Origin: CAYSDL01 sp964429875
GTDB lineage: Bacteria > Fidelibacterota > Marinisomatia > SCGC-AAA003-L08 > D37C17
Length of the DNA: 19,965 bases
Assembly (NCBI GenBank): GCA_964429875.1
Contig: CAYSDL010000024.1
Location: forward strand, 1-19,965
Direction of reading: 5' to 3'
A program made the translations under genes and the position numbers. Positions 15,966-19,965 of this stretch are shown here, one piece after another; the first letter of the stretch is position 1, and each line of letters begins with the position of its first letter. The notes beneath the pieces were generated by a model, which was not told where the DNA came from, did no database searches, and worked only from the letters and a program-made list of their open reading frames with translations.

Positions 15966-17402
15966 ATGAGAATTATATTTATATTATTTCTTTTACATTT
16001 TTCTTTCTCTCAAGAAACCTATACAGATTATCTTGTAGAAGAACAAGATACAATTGATGTATTTTCATATCAAATCCCTGAATTTTATGATGAAAATACC
16101 CCTTCTCCCCTACTTTTAACATTTCATCAGTGGGGAGGAAATGAAAATTCAAATTATTCCACACAATTTGATGAAGAAGCTAACCAGCGTAATTGGATTA
16201 TGCTATCTCCTTATGGAGGATCTTCTAATAATTATAATCATCAAGGGATGCAAAATATGGTTGAAAGTGAGATACTTTGGATGATGGAAAATTTCAACAT
16301 TGATAAAAACAGAATTTATATGGTAGGTGGATCAATGGGGGGTGCTACAGGAGCAATTTATGCTAATAATCATTTAGATCCAACAAAGCCAATGGTTGCT
16401 GCCTCTGCCTCTGCATCTGGAATTTTGGACTGTGAAAGAAGAGCTATTGAAATGGATGGGAATAATTCTATGATTGAATGGTTTGGGGGAGAATGGTATG
16501 AAGTCCCTTTTGAATATCATCGTAACAGCGCGGTTTACTTTGCAGATTCAACTCAAAGCATGCATTATAATTTGCAACACACTCCTTTATACTTAGATTT
16601 TGGTGTAACTGAACCTCATAGAACACATGCTGAGGATTTATATGATTTGCTCGATGGGTATAATGAAAATATGTGGATTGATACCGATCCTACAGGCAGC
16701 CATGGATATTCTGTTTTTGATGAAAATCATGTTTGTGATTGGCTTAGTCAATTTGAGCTGATAGATAATCCTAATACTGTAAATGTTAATTTAGATGAAC
16801 CTTCCCGTGCATATTGGGTTGAAGCAAAAAATCAACAAGATTCACTTGATTTTATTTCTACAAAAAGCTTTAGGTTAGAAAATCAAACATCTATCATTGA
16901 ATTTGAAAATTCTGATTCATTAGTTTTATATATTTTAGATAATGAGATACAAAATCATTCCATGATTCTAGAAACTCCTATAAATACATTGGGACTTACA
17001 GGACCATTAATAGAAAACTTAGGTAATAATTCATTTAATTTTGATGGAGCTATGTTAGGAACAGGCATAGAGCTAAGTTATAATCTTAATAATAATATTA
17101 TTTGGATTAGATATTGTGTAGAAGAAGGTTGGCAGCTGGAGTTTGACTGTGAATATGAACATAACGATTTATATAATTTATCTCCAGGAATGTATAACAT
17201 TAGTATTTTATTAAATAATATCAATGAAGATATTAATGGAGATGGCATTTGGAATGTTCTAGATGTAGTTCTAGTTATAAACTATATTTTTGAATTAAAT
17301 ACTTTAAATGAAGAACAGCTTATAAATGCAGATCTTAATCAAGATGGAATTATTAACATTTTAGATATTGTCCAGATGGTAAATATTATATTATCAAATT
17401 AA
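15966..17402 (+). CDS. Secreted alpha/beta hydrolase (esterase/depolymerase-like) with C-terminal dockerin-like module
   Basis: This 478-residue exported protein has a clean signal peptide over residues 1-16 (ending FSFSQ). The hydrolase domain (about 17-265) opens with the oxyanion-type strand LLLTFHQWGGN (49-59), then the nucleophile elbow YMVGGSMGGATG (118-129) with Ser123, and a catalytic His candidate, His246, in GSHGYS. The layout resembles secreted PHB-depolymerase, LpqC or feruloyl-esterase-like enzymes, so it probably cleaves an ester outside the cell; the substrate is not evident. At the acid position, after the strand TPLYLDFG, the residue aligned with the usual Asp is Glu216. About 266-415 is a beta-rich domain and 421-478 a dockerin-like pair (DINGDGIWNVLD and DLNQDGIINILD). 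It is transcribed alone and converges on the beta-helix gene with 6 bp between stops. Confidence 0.75.
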   Translation: MRIIFILFLLHFSFSQETYTDYLVEEQDTIDVFSYQIPEFYDENTPSPLLLTFHQWGGNENSNYSTQFDEEANQRNWIMLSPYGGSSNNYNHQGMQNMVESEILWMMENFNIDKNRIYMVGGSMGGATGAIYANNHLDPTKPMVAASASASGILDCERRAIEMDGNNSMIEWFGGEWYEVPFEYHRNSAVYFADSTQSMHYNLQHTPLYLDFGVTEPHRTHAEDLYDLLDGYNENMWIDTDPTGSHGYSVFDENHVCDWLSQFELIDNPNTVNVNLDEPSRAYWVEAKNQQDSLDFISTKSFRLENQTSIIEFENSDSLVLYILDNEIQNHSMILETPINTLGLTGPLIENLGNNSFNFDGAMLGTGIELSYNLNNNIIWIRYCVEEGWQLEFDCEYEHNDLYNLSPGMYNISILLNNINEDINGDGIWNVLDVVLVINYIFELNTLNEEQLINADLNQDGIINILDIVQMVNIILSN

Positions 17403-17408
17403 TATTTA

Positions 17409-19562
17409 TTAATCACCTAAAATCCATCCAACCATTATAACAACATCAATTATATTATTTATACCATCACTATTAACATCACCTAGAAAACTATATTGTC
17501 CTTGTTGAAGAATAACGTCAACCAAGGATACAAGGTCTAATATATTAATAATAGCATCGCCATTTAAATCGCCTAGTTCTGCTGATTCTGACTGGTCAAA
17601 ATAAAATGCTCCCATATCAGCTATTGTTCCATCTGGGTCCAATGGAAAGTCAGGACTTCCTGAATCGATACAAGGAGAATTTGATTGTAGACTAAAATTA
17701 TTTGCATCAGGATTAACAAAAAGTGGGTTTTGATTAATATTACCCTCACCTTCCCAAGCAGCATCAGAGAATGTAATATTAGCTTCAGAAAAATCATCTA
17801 AATATATAGATTGCTCTCCACCATTTCCCCATACGATAGAATTAACAATGCTGCTGGATGATCCATTAAAAAGTAATATCCCAGATCCAACTTCTGCATT
17901 ATTCCCTGTAATAGTTGCATTATTAATTGTGACTAAAGATGTTTGAATAAATATTCCTCCACCACCTTCAGGCGCTGAATTGCCAGCAACAGTAACATTG
18001 TTCATAGTAACTATTGGAGATTGCTCAATAAAAATACCCCCACCATGTTCTTCAGCAGTATTTTCTAATATTGAAACATAATTTAAAATTGGGTCTGAAT
18101 TAAGAATACTCATGCCACCACCCTTATCAAAATAATTGTTTTGAATTGTAACATTAGTTAGTGTTGGTGGACCTGATGGGGGATGATTCCCAACAATAAT
18201 CATTCCGCAACCACAAACATCATGATTGCTAATTATAACATCTTCTAATATAGGAGTAGATCCCCATGAAAAAAATGCTCCCGTACCAAAGTTATTACCA
18301 CTAATAGTAACATTTGTCACCTCACTAGAGGAATTACCCATAAATATTCCACATCCCAAATATTCTGCCCCATTATCTGTTATTAATAAATTATTTAGTA
18401 CAATATCAGATTCTTCAATTAAAATACCACCACCCAAATCACCAGAGCCCCCAGAAATTGTCATATCTGAAATAGTTACATTGTCAGAATTATTGATAAT
18501 AAATACTTGAGAGTTTCCTCCAGCATCAATAATAGTCTCCTCTACACTAGAGCCAGCAATTGTTAAATTGCTAGTGACATTAAGTGGAAAATCTTCATTA
18601 GAATTATTATAAGTTCCAGGATTTAAAAAAATTGTAATAGGATTGCTTGGTGTAGGATAAACCCATTTCAAAGCAGCTCCAATAGTTTTAAAAGGATATT
18701 CCATATGGCCCGAACAACCATCTATATCTTCCCCATTTACTGGGTCAACATATACTGTCCCTTCTATAATTGGCTCACAATTTCCACTTACATTATTATA
18801 AAAAACAGGAGCTTGTGAGTCTACCCAATACTGAGAAACTCCTTGATTTTCAGTACTATATATATCAAAAGTTGAATTAGTTAAATCAACACCTTCATGT
18901 CCTTCAGATCCTTCAATATAAATTGAGCTTGCAATATTTGAGTCATTATTTTCAAATGTATTATTGAAAAAATATAATGAATCAGTAGCAGGGGGACAAT
19001 TAGGAATTGCGTAATCTCTGTTATTAAAATCCCAATCCTCATCACTACTAATTGACATTATCCCTCCACCACCACTAGTACCTAACCCTCCATTATTATT
19101 AATAAAATTACCATCTATCTTTGGAGAAGTATTATATATCATGATTCCACCACCTAAACGCTCTGTAATTGTTTGTGATCCAGAAGGTGTCGCAATATCT
19201 TTGTCCATTTTATTACCTACACCACCTTTAATTTCAAAACCTTTAACTTCAATATTTACAGGAATAGAGGTCGCTAAATTTGGTGGCCTAATAGTTATTG
19301 TGCTTGCCATTTCATTTCCAAGAGTTTGGTTACTCCCATTAATTATAGGAGTATCACCATCAACTGATTTTAATACTATTTCTTTTTCAATAAGTAGATT
19401 TTCAGAATATGTATCTTGTGCGACAAGAACAGTATCTCCATCTGAGGCATTATCTATAGCATCTTGAATTAGAGAATTAGCATCAGGGACATAATATGTA
19501 TCAGCACATAAAGATGTGAAAAAAATAAGAACTAATGTTTTGGAGATAGAATTAAAATTCAT
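17409..19562 (-). CDS. Secreted right-handed parallel beta-helix protein with C-terminal dockerin-like module
   Basis: This 717-residue exported protein has a signal peptide over residues 1-20. Two beta-helix units follow. The first (about 21-260) opens with YYVPDANSLIQDAID. The second (about 268-600) opens with the DUF1565-like TVYVDPVNGEDIDGCSG...PFKTIGAAL. The helix is marked by spaced GGGI-type turns near 137, 165, 376, 403, 481, 507, 534 and 559, each followed by short N.(T/V)I strands, as in polymorphic outer-membrane (Pmp-like) and pectate-lyase-fold repeats. A closing motif, SPCIDSGSPDFPLDPDG (629-645) then DMGA (649-652), is typical of these proteins. Residues 664-717 are a dockerin-like pair. 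It could bind or cleave polysaccharide or act as an adhesin; no catalytic residues can be assigned. It converges with the hydrolase gene. Confidence 0.8.
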   Translation of the reverse strand: MNFNSISKTLVLIFFTSLCADTYYVPDANSLIQDAIDNASDGDTVLVAQDTYSENLLIEKEIVLKSVDGDTPIINGSNQTLGNEMASTITIRPPNLATSIPVNIEVKGFEIKGGVGNKMDKDIATPSGSQTITERLGGGIMIYNTSPKIDGNFINNNGGLGTSGGGGIMSISSDEDWDFNNRDYAIPNCPPATDSLYFFNNTFENNDSNIASSIYIEGSEGHEGVDLTNSTFDIYSTENQGVSQYWVDSQAPVFYNNVSGNCEPIIEGTVYVDPVNGEDIDGCSGHMEYPFKTIGAALKWVYPTPSNPITIFLNPGTYNNSNEDFPLNVTSNLTIAGSSVEETIIDAGGNSQVFIINNSDNVTISDMTISGGSGDLGGGILIEESDIVLNNLLITDNGAEYLGCGIFMGNSSSEVTNVTISGNNFGTGAFFSWGSTPILEDVIISNHDVCGCGMIIVGNHPPSGPPTLTNVTIQNNYFDKGGGMSILNSDPILNYVSILENTAEEHGGGIFIEQSPIVTMNNVTVAGNSAPEGGGGIFIQTSLVTINNATITGNNAEVGSGILLFNGSSSSIVNSIVWGNGGEQSIYLDDFSEANITFSDAAWEGEGNINQNPLFVNPDANNFSLQSNSPCIDSGSPDFPLDPDGTIADMGAFYFDQSESAELGDLNGDAIINILDLVSLVDVILQQGQYSFLGDVNSDGINNIIDVVIMVGWILGD

Positions 19563-19750
19563 ATGGAAATTTACACTCAGATGTTAAAAAATACAACTAC
19601 TCTAAAAAAATTGTTATTCATCTAGATCTATCAATGTGAGAAATATCATGACAGTTTTCAGCAAAACTACACTTATCTCATTTGCAATGACAATTAATCA
19701 CAATAACATCATTATTGGAGTTAACACATTTTTTCTTTTTGATCATTATG
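19563..19750 (-). promoter_or_regulatory. Intergenic region upstream of the beta-helix gene
   Basis: This 188-bp spacer lies between the end of the dehydrogenase-like gene and the start of the beta-helix gene, both on the minus strand, and presumably carries the beta-helix promoter. I see no strong ribosome site, -10/-35 pair or hairpin. It contains a short palindrome, ATCTAGAT (19619-19626), and a loose CRP-like half-site arrangement at 19635-19650, neither convincing. Confidence 0.25.
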
Positions 19751-19965
19751 TTATTTTTTTAATAAAGCGAGCATCTTTCCAGTCATCTTATCTACCCATC
19801 TGTCTGGCAAAAATCCTGGAATAAAATAATTTTTAAAAATCTTTGGAGTTATAACATGTCTTGTCTTGGGTTTATTCGTTCCTAAAATTTTAACCACCCT
19901 CTCTCCTATTACTTTTGGAGGAAGTCCATCTACTCCAAGTTTAATATATCCTTTATTAAATTTTC
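19751..19965 (-). CDS. Short-chain dehydrogenase/reductase, C-terminal fragment (start beyond window)
   Basis: A minus-strand frame enters from the right edge and encodes the last 70 residues of a protein, ending at the TAA complementary to 19751-19753. The segment KLGVDGLPPKVIGERVVKIL, then KPKTRHVITP and a hydrophobic-basic tail around IPGFLPDRWVDKMTGKML, follows the end of many SDR-family oxidoreductases: a helix with V...IV..L, then (R/K)P..R..V.P, then LP.R..D. The Rossmann domain and the Tyr-x3-Lys catalytic motif lie outside the window, so substrate and coenzyme are unknown and the family call rests on the C-terminal pattern alone. Confidence 0.6.
   Translation of the reverse strand, partial: KFNKGYIKLGVDGLPPKVIGERVVKILGTNKPKTRHVITPKIFKNYFIPGFLPDRWVDKMTGKMLALLKK

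Noticed and set aside
228..17573. A true cellulosome, suggested by the dockerin-like tails.
   Set aside because: No cohesin or scaffoldin and no glycoside hydrolase is present here, and the tail carriers include peptidase-type proteins; the tails are better treated as a general C-terminal module until a partner is found.
19635..19650. CRP-like arrangement TGTGA-N6-TCATG upstream of the beta-helix gene.
   Set aside because: Only one half matches well; in AT-rich sequence such partial matches are expected by chance and no CRP/FNR gene is visible nearby.
19636..19824. 62-codon plus-strand frame at the right end.
   Set aside because: Overlaps the dehydrogenase-like fragment on the opposite strand, and has no ribosome site or recognisable motif.

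Overview
The window reads as a piece of chromosome from a low-GC, free-living Gram-negative bacterium. My best guess is the marine Candidatus Marinimicrobia (SAR406) lineage or a close relative in the FCB group. The reasons are a strongly AT-biased sequence, Asn/Ile/Lys-rich proteins, large secreted proteins that each end in a dockerin-like EF-hand pair of the form GD.N.DG..[DN]..D...V..IL, a gingipain-type (C25) protein, and a LolA-like periplasmic carrier beside an RND pump, which implies an outer membrane. The lineage is inferred from style; there is no rRNA or marker gene. Genes are densely packed, no intergenic gap exceeds 300 bases, and I see no tRNA, rRNA, CRISPR array, IS element or integrase.

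Layout. 1-4721 (minus): a 1498-residue secreted C25-family protein, followed 4 bp downstream by a small His-containing membrane protein that runs off the left edge. 4817-8438 (plus): a SerB-like HAD phosphatase overlapping by 11 bp a 989-residue protein with two receiver-like domains and a PEP-synthase-type ATP-binding region. 8435-11223 (minus): NADP-type glutamate dehydrogenase, then a secreted HExxH metallopeptidase 14 bp downstream. 11375-15799 (plus): an envelope/efflux operon of an RND/MMPL transporter, a LolA-like lipoprotein-sorting protein and a MATE exporter. 15966-17402 (plus): a secreted alpha/beta hydrolase. 17409-19562 (minus): a secreted parallel beta-helix protein. 19751-19965 (minus): the C-terminal end of a probable short-chain dehydrogenase.

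How it fits together. Four of the ten largest genes encode exported proteins of unrelated folds (C25 peptidase fold, zinc metallopeptidase, alpha/beta hydrolase, beta-helix). Each ends in the same type of 54-58 residue dockerin-like module, placed exactly at the C-terminus. They sit in four separate transcription units interleaved with housekeeping and transport genes. The simplest reading is a common C-terminal sorting, anchoring or assembly tag used for surface enzymes that break down protein, ester and possibly glycan polymers. Glutamate dehydrogenase, cotranscribed with one peptidase, could deaminate the products. The partner of the tag (a cohesin-like protein or a secretion machine) is not in this window. 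This shared module is the most interesting system-level signal here.

Weaker leads are a C25 domain that keeps its Cys but appears to have lost the dyad His, a degenerate plus intact receiver pair fused to a PEP-synthase-like nucleotide-binding region, a MATE gene whose conserved N-terminus lies upstream of the first ATG, and a tandem pair of 14-bp palindromes upstream of the hydrolase.
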